41,723 bases of DNA from JAWWPG01 sp038254365 (GTDB lineage Bacteria > Actinomycetota > Actinomycetes > Propionibacteriales > Nocardioidaceae): positions 1-41,723 of the forward strand of contig JBBSGI010000020.1 of the NCBI GenBank assembly GCA_038254365.1. The letters are read 5' to 3'. A model generated the notes under the pieces. The model had not been told where the DNA came from. It did no database searches and saw only the letters and a list, made by a program, of their open reading frames with translations. Shown here one piece after another: positions 1-7,300 of this stretch; the first letter of the stretch is position 1, and each line of letters opens with the position of its first letter. The position numbers and the translations under genes were made by a program.

Positions 1-170
1 CCCCGGGTGTGGGGCCGGCCACCCCCCCCGCCACCCCCCCCCCCCCCCCCCGTTGGGCCGGTAGTGCGGGTTGACCGGGGGGTTGACCGGGTCGGGTACC
101 TTTTTGGGCCCGCGGGGGGGGGGCTCCCCCCCCCCCGCCGCGGAGGTGGAACCGCCCGTTGAGGTCACGT
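1..170. other. Low-complexity, probably low-quality window end
   Basis: This stretch holds C runs of eight and eighteen bases, G runs of about ten and a short duplicated GGTTGACC. Its translation in the dnaE frame does not continue the polymerase. It looks like a poorly resolved contig end rather than a biological feature. Confidence 0.6.
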
Positions 171-432
171 AGCCGTTCCGGTTCAGTCCCTTGTTTTGAG
201 AAGCCGTGACGATCCGAGGCTCGACCGCCAGGTCGACACCGAGGATCGGCCGGATGCCGGTGGCCTGGCAGGCCTTGGCGAACTTGACGGCGCCATAGAC
301 ACCATCACGGTCGGTGAGCGCGAGCGCGTCCATCTCCGCCTCGGTGGCGCGTGCCGCCAGGTCATGGGGGTGCGAGGCGCCGTACTTGAGCGAGTAGCCG
401 GACGCGACATGCAGGTGGACGAAGGGATCCAT
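1..432 (-). CDS. dnaE2: Error-prone DNA polymerase III alpha-type subunit (DnaE2/ImuC-like), N-terminal fragment
   Basis: The reading frame opens with ATG at 432 and runs off the window. The first ~80 residues are a PHP-domain N-terminus: an HLH metal-type motif near residue 7, the SGYSLKYGASHP segment, then ALTDRDGVYGAVKFAKAC and RPILGVDLAV. This matches the actinobacterial DnaE2-type polymerase of SOS-induced translesion synthesis. The ATG overlaps the upstream DUF6504 stop by one base (TGATG), so translation is probably coupled, and a LexA-type box lies upstream of the pair. Below about position 170 the frame stays open but encodes Gly/Pro runs unlike any polymerase, and the DNA is full of C and G homopolymers, so that part is probably unreliable sequence. 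A second replicative-type DnaE is an alternative; the DUF6504 neighbour favours DnaE2. Confidence 0.72.
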   Translation of the reverse strand, partial: MDPFVHLHVASGYSLKYGASHPHDLAARATEAEMDALALTDRDGVYGAVKFAKACQATGIRPILGVDLAVEPRIVTASQNKGLNRNGYVTSTGGSTSAAGGGEPPPRGPKKVPDPVNPPVNPHYRPNGGGGGGWRGGWPAPHPG

Positions 433-719
433 CAGTCGATGCTGCAGACGAGCCGCCAGCACCCGTCGCTCCAGTCGAACGCGAGGTCGAAGACGCCGGC
501 GGTCGCCGCCTTGCCGCGTCCTGCCTCGACCCGCCAGAACTCGCTCTCGGCGAGCCGGTCGGGCGCTTCGTGCTGCTCCCACCAGGCACCGGTGCGGACC
601 CAGTGCGCGATGATCTCGCGGACCACCCAGAGCCGGCCATGCCAGACGAACTGCTCCGGTGCGTCGTGGCCCGCGACGATCCCCCGACGGACGTCGATGA
701 GATCGTCGTACCGACGCAT
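432..719 (-). CDS. DUF6504 family protein, DnaE2 partner
   Basis: A 95-residue protein starting MRRYDDLIDVRRG, with the family's FVWHGRLWVVREIIAHWVRTGAWW core, a SEFWRVEA segment and a C-terminal VFDLAFDWSDGCWRLV strand. From memory, DUF6504 proteins are small actinobacterial proteins of unknown activity encoded between the Y-family (ImuB-like) and DnaE2-like polymerase genes. Here it directly precedes dnaE2 with a one-base overlap. A GAGAGG Shine-Dalgarno sits about eight bases before the ATG. It is the first gene after a perfect SOS box, so DNA-damage induction is expected. No imuB-like gene is visible upstream. Confidence 0.7.
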   Translation of the reverse strand: MRRYDDLIDVRRGIVAGHDAPEQFVWHGRLWVVREIIAHWVRTGAWWEQHEAPDRLAESEFWRVEAGRGKAATAGVFDLAFDWSDGCWRLVCSID

Positions 720-878
720 CCGTACACCTCTCCGCCTGCGAGCACCGAGATCGTCGAGCCCTTCCCAGGCCCGATCGACGGCGAAACGGCGGTGCCGTGA
801 CGGGGACGAGGGTCGAGTTCATCCTCGCCACGGCTGTCCGCCTTCCGAGCGAGGGGCCGCGATGCCTCACCCGGGTGT

Positions 879-894
879 TCGAACATCTGTTCGA
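879..894. promoter_or_regulatory. LexA (SOS) operator
   Basis: TCGAACATCTGTTCGA is a perfect palindrome, TCGAAC-N4-GTTCGA, matching the mycobacterial/actinobacterial LexA box. It lies 160 bases upstream of the minus-strand DUF6504-dnaE2 pair and 158 bases upstream of the plus-strand gene at 1052. SOS control of the polymerase operon is the natural reading. Confidence 0.85.
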
Positions 895-1039
895 ACGACT
901 CCTCCAGTAAACCTCCTCTCCACCCTCACGTCAACCCCCCAGTGAGCCGTCAGGTATTCGCGTTCAGCCGTCAGGTTGTGAGCGCCGAAGCGCGTGAGAA
1001 CGTGACGACTCAAGGGCAAGAAGATGACGGCTCAACCTT

Positions 1040-1045
1040 TATGGT
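1040..1045 (+). promoter_or_regulatory. -10 hexamer, leaderless start
   Basis: TATGGT followed by six bases and GTG at 1052. The GGAGG in between is only one base from the GTG, too close to serve as a ribosome binding site, so a leaderless transcript is more likely. Confidence 0.5.
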
Positions 1046-1051
1046 GGAGGC

Positions 1052-1522
1052 GTGGCGTTGCATCCGGCGATCGAGGCGGTGGCCGCCCGCCTGCACGCGC
1101 TGGGCGCCCGAGGCGAGGTCCGCGTCCTGCCCGACGCGGCCCGGACCGCCCAGGAGGCCGCCGCCGCGCTGGGGTGCGAGGTCGGCGCGATCGCGAACTC
1201 GCTGATCTTCGACTCCGCCGGCTCCCCCGTGCTGATCCTCACCTCCGGCGCCCATCGCGTGGACACCGACCTGGTCCGACCCGCCCTGGGAACCACGTCC
1301 TTGACGCGCGCCACTCCCGGCTTCGTCCGGAGACACACCGGCCAGGCCATCGGCGGCGTCGCCCCGGTCGGCCACCCGACCTCGATTCCGACGTACCTCG
1401 ACCGCGCCCTCGCCGGTTACCCCGTCGTCTGGGCGGCCGCCGGCCACGCGCACGCGGTCTTCGACACGACGTACGACGAGCTGAAGGCGATCACCGGAGC
1501 CGCCGAGATCGACGTTGCCTAG
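1052..1522 (+). CDS. YbaK/EbsC-family aminoacyl-tRNA deacylase
   Basis: A 156-residue single-domain protein of the YbaK/ProXp family, whose members hydrolyse mischarged aminoacyl-tRNAs (for example Cys-tRNA-Pro) in the cytoplasm. The family pattern is clear: TAQEAAAALGCEVGAIANSLIF near residues 28-50, VLILTSGAHRVD around 57-69 with the buried basic region, then TGQAIGGVAPVGH around 96-108 and the C-terminal VWAAAGHAHAVFDTTYDEL. GTG at 1052 follows a TATGGT hexamer at leaderless spacing; TTG at 1058 is the alternative, since it would sit seven bases from a GGAGG. The substrate cannot be deduced. Confidence 0.85.
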   Translation: MALHPAIEAVAARLHALGARGEVRVLPDAARTAQEAAAALGCEVGAIANSLIFDSAGSPVLILTSGAHRVDTDLVRPALGTTSLTRATPGFVRRHTGQAIGGVAPVGHPTSIPTYLDRALAGYPVVWAAAGHAHAVFDTTYDELKAITGAAEIDVA

Positions 1523-1528
1523 CTCGCT

Positions 1529-1569
1529 TCGGGCCAGCCGTCCAGGCGCGGCAAGCCGACCTGGCCCGA
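1529..1569. terminator. Possible stem-loop after the YbaK-type gene
   Basis: TCGGGCCAG at 1529-1537 and CTGGCCCGA at 1561-1569 form a perfect nine-base stem with a 23-base loop, just past the stop codon. No T-run follows, which is common in high-GC actinobacteria, so terminator function is only plausible. Confidence 0.35.
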
Positions 1570-1741
1570 GGTAAAGGCATTGACGTGCTCGCGACCGTGG
1601 TGTGAGACTCCCGCGTGATGTGAGACGAGACCCGTAGCGCGAGCAGCCCCGCTGGTCTGTCCAGTCGCGCGCCCGCCCCGTTCTTCCGCTCAGGACTCAC
1701 CGCGACGTACGCACTCATCACCTCACGAATCGAGAGCTCCG

Positions 1742-2731
1742 ATGGCGCCCACGCCTCCCTTCCCTCAGTCCGATGACTCGCCGCGCCGACCCGCCTCGCC
1801 GCTTCCGTCGATCCACCAGCATCCGTTGGCCTACCTCATCGGCCTGGAGGGCGTCGCGTTGATGAAGGCCTTTGCCGGTGAGTTCGACCGACAGTTCACG
1901 TCCGCACGGTTGGCGGAAGTTCGGACCCTGCTCGACGCCGCCGAGGCCCTCGGCGACGGCATCGACATTCCCCCGATGTCGCTCGTGGCCGGCTACGACG
2001 GATGGGCGGCCGGCTATGACGATCCGGAGAACGGCATCTTCGCGATCGAGGAGCCTGTGGTGCGTCCGATCCTGGATCGTCTGCCCGTCGGGGTCGCCGT
2101 CGATGCGGCGTGCGGAACGGGCCGCCACGCCACGTACCTGGCGCAGCGTGGTCATCAGGTGCACGGTTTTGACACGTCTCCACGGATGCTGGTAATCGCT
2201 CGGGCGAAGGTACCTGACGGATGGTTCGCCGAGGCGGACCTGCGGTCGATGCCGGTGCCAGACCACAGCGTGGACGCCGTGGTCTGCGCGCTGGCGCTGG
2301 GGCACGTGGAGCACCTCGAGCCGGTCTTTGCAGAGGCGGCACGCGTCCTTCGGCCGGGCGGCCACTTCGTCATCTCAGACACCCGCAGCCACTTCGTCGG
2401 ATCGCCCTTGTACCCGCTTATCAAGTGGGATCTCGAGGATCGGTTCGGCTACCTCCCCACCTGGCGGCACGCGACGAGCGCGTATCTACGTGCTGCCCTG
2501 CCGCACGGATTCATGGTCCGGGACTGCCAGGAGCCGTTGCGGCCACGAGATCTCGTGGACCTGTCCGCCCGACCCACGCCGACCCCGCCGTCGGATCCGA
2601 GCGAACCCCCGAACGTCTGGGACTTGCATGCTTGGGCCCCGGAGGCAGCCAACGCCGCCTACCAGACCGAGCCCTGCCTCATCGTCTGGGACTTCGAGCT
2701 GGCCGGAGATCCGGATTCACGTGCCCCCTAA
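1742..2731 (+). CDS. Class I SAM-dependent methyltransferase (Methyltransf_11 type)
   Basis: A 329-residue protein with a ~115-residue N-terminal region and a Rossmann methyltransferase domain. Motif I is VAVDAACGTGRHATYLA around residues 118-134, the acidic motif II position is VHGFDTSPRML, and motif IV/post-IV is VDAVVCALALGHVEHLEPVFAEAARVLRPGGHFVISD. The N-terminal ~115 residues contain YDGWAAGYDDP, commonly seen just before the SAM domain in small-molecule methyltransferases. The C-terminus has a short proline-rich linker and a WAPEAANAAYQTEPCLIVWDFEL tail. The substrate is unknown. A weak GAGAG precedes ATG 1742. It appears monocistronic. Confidence 0.8.
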   Translation: MAPTPPFPQSDDSPRRPASPLPSIHQHPLAYLIGLEGVALMKAFAGEFDRQFTSARLAEVRTLLDAAEALGDGIDIPPMSLVAGYDGWAAGYDDPENGIFAIEEPVVRPILDRLPVGVAVDAACGTGRHATYLAQRGHQVHGFDTSPRMLVIARAKVPDGWFAEADLRSMPVPDHSVDAVVCALALGHVEHLEPVFAEAARVLRPGGHFVISDTRSHFVGSPLYPLIKWDLEDRFGYLPTWRHATSAYLRAALPHGFMVRDCQEPLRPRDLVDLSARPTPTPPSDPSEPPNVWDLHAWAPEAANAAYQTEPCLIVWDFELAGDPDSRAP

Positions 2732-2817
2732 GGCTGCGGGCGGAGCGCGCCGAGAGGGCCGGGCCAACCGTGACACCATGGACCTGACAGATCGCACCCG
2801 AGCGACGGAGCAGCACC

Positions 2818-3369
2818 GTGGACCAGGAACCGAGCTGGCAGCGACAGCTGCTCATCGGGTTGTCCGCGCTGATCGCCATCGGGCTGCTCATCGGAGGCGT
2901 CATGGCCGCTATCGCGGTCAAGGCGTTCGACTACGCGGGACTGGGAGGCAACTCCGGCTCAGCCTCGAGTCCCGCCCCGATCCTGCCCACGACCGGAGAC
3001 GCCACCCACACCGCGCCCCCGCCGCGCACGCCCGCGACCTCCTCCTCCTCCCCCACCCCCCCCGCCGTACGAACCCGCCGTCCGCCCCCTCCCCAGCACG
3101 CCATCACCCTCTCAGCCAGCCCCAAGACGGTGAGCAGCTTCGGACGCATCAACCTGGCCGGCACCTATCCCGGCAACGACGGCGCCTCCCTGCAGGTGCA
3201 GCGGAGCCTCGGCGACGGGCCTTGGGCGGACTTCCCCGTCGACACCACGGTCACCAACGGCACCTTCGCCACCTATATCCAGACCAGCATGCTCGGAATC
3301 AACCACATCCGGGTGATCGACAAGGCCACCGGCAGGACGTCGAACGCCGTCACGGTGAAGATTGGCTGA
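2818..3369 (+). CDS. Membrane-anchored protein with Pro/Ser/Thr linker and extracellular beta domain
   Basis: A 183-residue protein, family not recognised. A short cytoplasmic start (MDQEPSWQRQ) is followed by one hydrophobic helix (about residues 11-40), then a low-complexity Ser/Thr/Pro linker (about 45-98) typical of exported actinobacterial proteins, and a C-terminal ~85-residue domain with alternating strands (HAITLSASPKTVSSFGRINLAG, then VTVKIG at the end) suggesting an Ig-like or beta-sandwich fold. GGAG lies seven bases before GTG 2818. Its stop overlaps the start of the FAD oxidoreductase by eight bases, so the two are translationally coupled. No function can be assigned. Confidence 0.7.
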   Translation: MDQEPSWQRQLLIGLSALIAIGLLIGGVMAAIAVKAFDYAGLGGNSGSASSPAPILPTTGDATHTAPPPRTPATSSSSPTPPAVRTRRPPPPQHAITLSASPKTVSSFGRINLAGTYPGNDGASLQVQRSLGDGPWADFPVDTTVTNGTFATYIQTSMLGINHIRVIDKATGRTSNAVTVKIG

Positions 3370-4672
3370 CGTCGCCGTCGTCGGTGGCGGCCTTGGTGGA
3401 CTCGCCACCGCAGCCCGGCTGGCCAAGCTCGGCCACAGCGTCACCGTCCTCGAGCGAGGCGACCATCCGGGCGGCCTGCTCCAGGTGCTCCGCGACGGCG
3501 ACAACTGTTGGGACGCCGTACCGTTCCAGACCACGATCCCCGCGGTCCTTCGGGACCTCTTCCGCAAGTCCGGCCGCCCGTTGGAGAGGTACGTCGAGCT
3601 CGAGCTGAGCACTCCGGCGCGGCGGCACGTCTTCACTGACGGGACCGTCCTCGATCTCCCGACCGGGTCGCGCGCCGCGCAGCTCGACGCGGTCAGCGAC
3701 GCGCTCGGGGCGAGTGCCGGAGCGGCCTGGACCCGGATGGTCGACGACCAGGCCGACTTGTGGAGCCTACTCCGCTCGGAGGTCCTCGACCCCGTCGACG
3801 GCGCGAGGCGACTCACCCGTAGCCGGCTCGCTCGACGCCTGCACGCCCGCAAGTCCCTGGACCGCCTTCTCCGCAGGGCGTTCGACGACGTACGGCTCCG
3901 GGAGCTGACGGCCTACCCGGTGGTCCGCACCGGAGGCCGCGTCGACGACGAGCCCGCGTTCCGATCAGTGGCGTCGTACGTCGAACGGACGTTCGGCGTC
4001 TGGCGCGCCTGCGGCGGAGCCGGAGCGCTTGCCGACGCATTGATGCGCCGCATGGAGGAGCGTTGCGTCGACGTGAGGTTCGGCACCAAGGTGTCATCGC
4101 TGCTCACCACCGGCGACCGCATTACGGGGGTCTCGACCGACGACGGTGCGGTTGTCGCCGCCGAGATCGTCGTGGCTGCGGTGTCACCCCGGCAGGTGTT
4201 CGGCCGCCTGCTGGATCGTGGCCTGTCTACCGGGTCGGCAGACTTCCTGCGTGCCACACCGGCTGGCCGGCTAGTCGTCCGCACCCATCTCGGACTCTCG
4301 GCCCCGGGGCCGCCGCTGCCTTCGGAGACGGTGCTGCACGGCGATCCACTGGTTGTGGTGAACACCGGACCAGGCGGTCATCCCGAATCCCGAGCATGGA
4401 CCGTCACGGCCTACGGGACCAGTGAGGGTGACGTGGTCGAGACCATGTGCCAGCGCGGCATCGACCTGCGCTCTTTGATCGCCACCCGCCGAGACCGGTC
4501 CGCGACAACAGCCCCGAGGTGGCGCGGGTTGGGCGTCGCAGCGGCGCGTGCGGCACTCGCGCGCCCGCTACCGGGTCTGCACTGTCTCGGTACCGCCTTG
4601 CCGCTCGGATCTTCGGTGCCGCACGTCGCCTGGCAGGCCGCCCACGTCGCGGAGATCATCGGCAAGGCCTGA
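3362..4672 (+). CDS. Phytoene desaturase-like FAD-dependent oxidoreductase
   Basis: A 436-residue protein beginning ADVAVVGGGLGGLATAARLA, the GxGxxG dinucleotide-binding fold of the CrtI/amine-oxidase superfamily, followed by the acidic end of strand 2 in VTVLERGDHPGG. The C-terminal FAD-contact segment is PGLHCLGTALPLGSSVPHVAWQAAHVAEII. Family members desaturate, isomerise or saturate polyprenoid chains; the nearby polyprenyl diphosphate synthase fits isoprenoid metabolism, but no phytoene synthase or other carotenoid gene is present. The only suitable start is TTG 3362, inside the last codons of the upstream membrane protein. CrtI-type carotenoid activity itself is not demonstrated. Confidence 0.75.
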   Translation: MADVAVVGGGLGGLATAARLAKLGHSVTVLERGDHPGGLLQVLRDGDNCWDAVPFQTTIPAVLRDLFRKSGRPLERYVELELSTPARRHVFTDGTVLDLPTGSRAAQLDAVSDALGASAGAAWTRMVDDQADLWSLLRSEVLDPVDGARRLTRSRLARRLHARKSLDRLLRRAFDDVRLRELTAYPVVRTGGRVDDEPAFRSVASYVERTFGVWRACGGAGALADALMRRMEERCVDVRFGTKVSSLLTTGDRITGVSTDDGAVVAAEIVVAAVSPRQVFGRLLDRGLSTGSADFLRATPAGRLVVRTHLGLSAPGPPLPSETVLHGDPLVVVNTGPGGHPESRAWTVTAYGTSEGDVVETMCQRGIDLRSLIATRRDRSATTAPRWRGLGVAAARAALARPLPGLHCLGTALPLGSSVPHVAWQAAHVAEIIGKA

Positions 4673-4684
4673 CGTCCAGGTCAG
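4669..4684. terminator. Small inverted repeat at the FAD oxidoreductase stop
   Basis: CTGAC-GTCCAG-GTCAG, a five-base stem and six-base loop that includes the TGA stop codon. It lies in the 95-base gap before the convergent metF. It is weak and has no T-run. Confidence 0.3.
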
Positions 4685-4767
4685 ACTCAACGACCACCCC
4701 CGGCATCTCGTGACAACCGGTGCGCGGGCGCCATGGTTGAGGTGTCCGGCGACCGTGGGCCCGACGC

Positions 4768-5676
4768 TCACCGCCCGGCGGCGACGTTGTCGTAGATCTC
4801 CCGGGTCGCCGTCGAGCGGTTGAGCGTGTAGAAGTGCAGTCCGGGCGCGCCACTGGCCAGCAGGGCGAGCGACAGCTCCGAGGCCAGCTCGACGCCGCGG
4901 GCGCGCACCCGGTCGGGGTTGTCCAGTGCGGTCAGCTCCTCAACGATCGGTGCCGGTACGGCGACCTGCGAGAGCTGCGCGAAACGGGTGACCTGCGCCA
5001 GGTTCGTGATCGGCATGATGCCGGGGATGACCGGCAGGTCGCACCCCCGGTGGCGAAGACCGGACGCCAGCGCGACATAGTCGCCGACATCGAAGAACAG
5101 CTGGGTGATCGCAAAGTCGGCCCCGGCGGCGGCCTTCGCCACCAGAACAGCACGGTCGGCCGTCAGGTCGGCGGCTTCGGGATGCTTCTGCGGGAACGCC
5201 GCCACCCCGACACAGAAGTCACCGAGCCCGCGTACTAGCTGGACCAACTCCGTGGCGTGGTCGAATCCCTCTGGGTGCGGCCGCCAGATCCTGCCCGGAC
5301 CGCCGGGCGGGTCACCGCGCAGCGCGAGAACGTTGCGGACGCCCGCGTCGGCGTACCGGCCGATGATGCCCCGCAGCTCCTCGCGCGAATGCCCGACGCA
5401 GGTCAGGTGGCCCACCGGGGTGAGGGTGGTGTCGCTGGCGATCCGTTCCGTGACGCGGATCGTCCGGTCCCGGGTGGAACCACCGGCGCCGTAGGTCACC
5501 GAGACGAAGCTGGGCTGCAGCGACTCGAGCTGGCGGATGGCCTGCCACAGTTGACGCTCGCCCTGGTCGTCCTTCGGGGGGAAGAACTCGAAGGAGAAGC
5601 TGAGCCGCCCGGTCGCGAGCAGGTCACGCACGAGAGGTGCCGACCCGGCCATTCGCGACGGGAGTCCACGAGCCAC
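4768..5676 (-). CDS. metF: Methylenetetrahydrofolate reductase
   Basis: Reduces 5,10-methylene-THF to 5-methyl-THF for methionine synthesis; a cytosolic FAD-dependent TIM barrel. About 302 residues, normal for bacterial MetF. Signatures are SFEFFPPKDDQGERQLW with the catalytic Glu, PSFVSVTYGAGGSTRDRT, HLTCVGHSREEL, NVLALRGDPPGG, GADFAITQLFFD, LPVIPGIMPITN and the C-terminal PGLHFYTLNRS. I start it at GTG 5676, seven bases downstream of a TAGGGT hexamer; an upstream ATG at 5694 would place the -10 inside the gene. It is divergent from the polyprenyl synthase, matching from memory the Rv2172c-idsA2 arrangement of mycobacteria. Confidence 0.93.
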   Translation of the reverse strand: MARGLPSRMAGSAPLVRDLLATGRLSFSFEFFPPKDDQGERQLWQAIRQLESLQPSFVSVTYGAGGSTRDRTIRVTERIASDTTLTPVGHLTCVGHSREELRGIIGRYADAGVRNVLALRGDPPGGPGRIWRPHPEGFDHATELVQLVRGLGDFCVGVAAFPQKHPEAADLTADRAVLVAKAAAGADFAITQLFFDVGDYVALASGLRHRGCDLPVIPGIMPITNLAQVTRFAQLSQVAVPAPIVEELTALDNPDRVRARGVELASELSLALLASGAPGLHFYTLNRSTATREIYDNVAAGR

Positions 5677-5683
5677 GAGGATC

Positions 5684-5689
5684 ACCCTA
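5684..5689 (-). promoter_or_regulatory. -10 hexamer of metF
   Basis: TAGGGT on the minus strand, seven bases before GTG 5676: leaderless geometry. Confidence 0.55.
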
Positions 5690-5728
5690 CGCATCGACCG
5701 CCGATGCGGAGTCTTGCCGTTGCCTGGC

Positions 5729-5734
5729 TAGGCT
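5729..5734 (+). promoter_or_regulatory. -10 hexamer of the polyprenyl synthase gene
   Basis: TAGGCT, seven bases before GTG 5742: leaderless geometry. The divergent metF promoter lies about 50 bases away. Confidence 0.55.
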
Positions 5735-5741
5735 CGACGGC

Positions 5742-6854
5742 GTGCCCGACGCAGCCTCGGCTGGCCCTACCGGTGAGGAGCCGGTCCCCGACGCCTTCCG
5801 GGAGCGAGTCACCGAGATCCTCGCGAAGCTCGTCGCCGGTCGGCGTGAGGCGCTGGAGGGGCTGGGACCCGATCTCGACCCGTTCTTTGACGCCGCCCTG
5901 GTCGCGGTCAGCGGCGGCAAGCGACTCCGGGCCGCCTTTGCCTACTGGGGCTGGCGGGCCGCGGGAGGTTCACCGTCCAGCGCCGACTCGATCCTGAACG
6001 CAGCAGCGGCGATCGAGCTCGTGCACGCGAGTGCGCTGGTGCACGACGACGTGATCGACGCGTCTGCGACCCGGCGCGGCGGACCCGCCGCCCACCGGAC
6101 GTTTGCCGCCTTGCGCCGGCCCGAGACGACCCCGGATGCCGCGCCCGGCACCGCCGACCAGTTCGGCGGCTCAGCGGCCATCCTGCTCGGCGACCTGTTG
6201 CTCGCCTGGTCCGACGAGCTCTTCACGCAGTCCGGGTTCAAGCCGAAGACGCTCGCCGGAGGCAGGGTCTACTTCGACAAGCTGCGCAACGAGGTCGTGG
6301 CGGGCCAGTACCTGGACGTCCTCGCCCAGACCCGTCGCCGCAGCTCCGCCGCCGATGCCATGCGGGTGCTGCTCTACAAGTCCGCGAAGTACACGGTTGA
6401 GCGACCTCTCCAGCTCGGGGCGGCGCTCGCGAAGGCCGACGGCGACCTCCTGCGTTCGCTGTCGTCGTACGGCGTTCCGCTGGGCGAGGCGTTCCAGCTG
6501 CGCGATGACCTGCTCGGGGTCTTCGGCCGGGCTGACCTCACCGGCAAGCCCAGCGGCGACGACATCCGTGAAGGCAAACGCACGTTGTTGATGGCGCGGG
6601 CCTTCGACAGGGGCGACGAAGCCCAGCGCGTTCGGCTCGACGCGGCTCTCGGCAACGCCGACCTCGACGACCACGGAATCGCCGAGGTGCACCAGGTGTT
6701 GGTGGCCACGGGTGCCGTGACCGCCGTGGAGACGGTCATCAGCGAGCTGACGTCGGCCGCCTTGGCCACCCTGCGGCACGCGCCGCTCAAGGACGAGGAG
6801 GCGAGGACGGCCCTGCGGACTCTCGGCGACCGCGCGACGAACCGGACCGCTTAG
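5742..6854 (+). CDS. idsA: Trans-polyprenyl (geranylgeranyl-type) diphosphate synthase
   Basis: Chain-elongating prenyltransferase that condenses IPP with allylic diphosphates. A 370-residue protein with SGGKRLRAAFAYWG around residue 60, the first Asp-rich motif as LVHDDVIDASATRRGGPAAH, and the second as FQLRDDLLGVFG followed by GKPSGDDIREGKRTLL. The first motif is the short DDVID form, common in long-chain and type II GGPP synthases. The GTG at 5742 follows a -10 at leaderless spacing. Product length (C20 versus longer) cannot be read from sequence. Position matches mycobacterial idsA2. Its TAG overlaps the stop of the convergent barstar-like gene by four bases. Confidence 0.88.
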   Translation: MPDAASAGPTGEEPVPDAFRERVTEILAKLVAGRREALEGLGPDLDPFFDAALVAVSGGKRLRAAFAYWGWRAAGGSPSSADSILNAAAAIELVHASALVHDDVIDASATRRGGPAAHRTFAALRRPETTPDAAPGTADQFGGSAAILLGDLLLAWSDELFTQSGFKPKTLAGGRVYFDKLRNEVVAGQYLDVLAQTRRRSSAADAMRVLLYKSAKYTVERPLQLGAALAKADGDLLRSLSSYGVPLGEAFQLRDDLLGVFGRADLTGKPSGDDIREGKRTLLMARAFDRGDEAQRVRLDAALGNADLDDHGIAEVHQVLVATGAVTAVETVISELTSAALATLRHAPLKDEEARTALRTLGDRATNRTA

Positions 6855-7288
6855 TGCGGATCGAGCTCGGCGAGATCGATCTGCGGGCCGACGCCCCTCA
6901 GCAGTACGGCGAACGACCCGAGCCGCTCGGCGTCGACGCGAGCATCGAAGACGTCCAGCGCGACGTCGAACGCATGCCGGTCGGCGCGGGCGAACGGGCC
7001 CCAGCCGTCCCAGAGCACCACGACTCCGTTGGCGTCCCCAGGCTGGACGCCGTTGAGGGCGTCCGCTAGCCCGTCGAAGCTGTGCTCCACGAGGTCCTCG
7101 ATGTCGAAAGCCTCCCCACAGACCACGAGGAAGCCGGCCTTGTCCTCGACCTTCCAGGTGTCCAGACAGATATACCGCCAGCCCGCGGTCTGCGCCGCGT
7201 GCTGGACGAAGTCAGGGTCGGCCGCTGTGGCCCAGTGATAGACGCCAGGCGCGGTGTGCTCCGCCAGCAGCCGCGCCAGACCACTCAT
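6851..7288 (-). CDS. Barstar-like (barnase inhibitor fold) protein
   Basis: A 145-residue protein. The middle and end follow the barstar layout: WRYICLDTWKVEDKAGFLVVCGEAFD, then SFDGLADALNGV equivalent to barstar's WDALxDxL helix, then GVVVLWDGWGPFARADRHAFDVALDVF and FAVLLRG. Classical barstar binds and inhibits the RNase barnase, but actinobacterial genomes carry many barstar-like proteins with no adjacent RNase, and none is here. It starts 12 bases after the Rv2175c-like gene with a GAGAGG site, so the two form one transcript. Its stop codon overlaps that of the convergent polyprenyl synthase (TTAG). Confidence 0.72.
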   Translation of the reverse strand: MSGLARLLAEHTAPGVYHWATAADPDFVQHAAQTAGWRYICLDTWKVEDKAGFLVVCGEAFDIEDLVEHSFDGLADALNGVQPGDANGVVVLWDGWGPFARADRHAFDVALDVFDARVDAERLGSFAVLLRGVGPQIDLAELDPH

Positions 7289-7300
7289 CCGGCCATCCTC

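Larger units (their letters stand above)
720..1051. other. Divergent intergenic region, no gene
   Basis: About 330 bases between DUF6504 (-) and the YbaK-type gene (+). It holds the SOS box at 879-894, a direct repeat AGCCGTCAGGT at 945-955 and 965-975 (20-bp spacing), and an inverted copy of its core, TGACGGCT, at 1024-1031. I see no convincing coding frame. The 160-base leader between the SOS box and DUF6504 is unexplained. Confidence 0.5.

Noticed and set aside
362..886. A minus-strand frame overlapping the SOS box, considered as an imuB remnant
   Set aside because: Its product has no polymerase motifs and mostly overlaps DUF6504 in another frame.
196..945. A 249-residue plus-strand frame across the dnaE2-DUF6504 region
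   Set aside because: Arg/Ser-rich low-complexity product with no family features; it is antisense to well-supported minus-strand genes.
1491..1721. Small minus-strand gene between the YbaK-type and methyltransferase genes
   Set aside because: Arg-rich composition, no ribosome binding site, partly antisense to the YbaK-type gene.
6851..7288. Toxin-antitoxin pair with the barstar-like protein as antitoxin
   Set aside because: No RNase or other toxin-like gene is adjacent; the neighbour is an Rv2175c-type DNA-binding protein.
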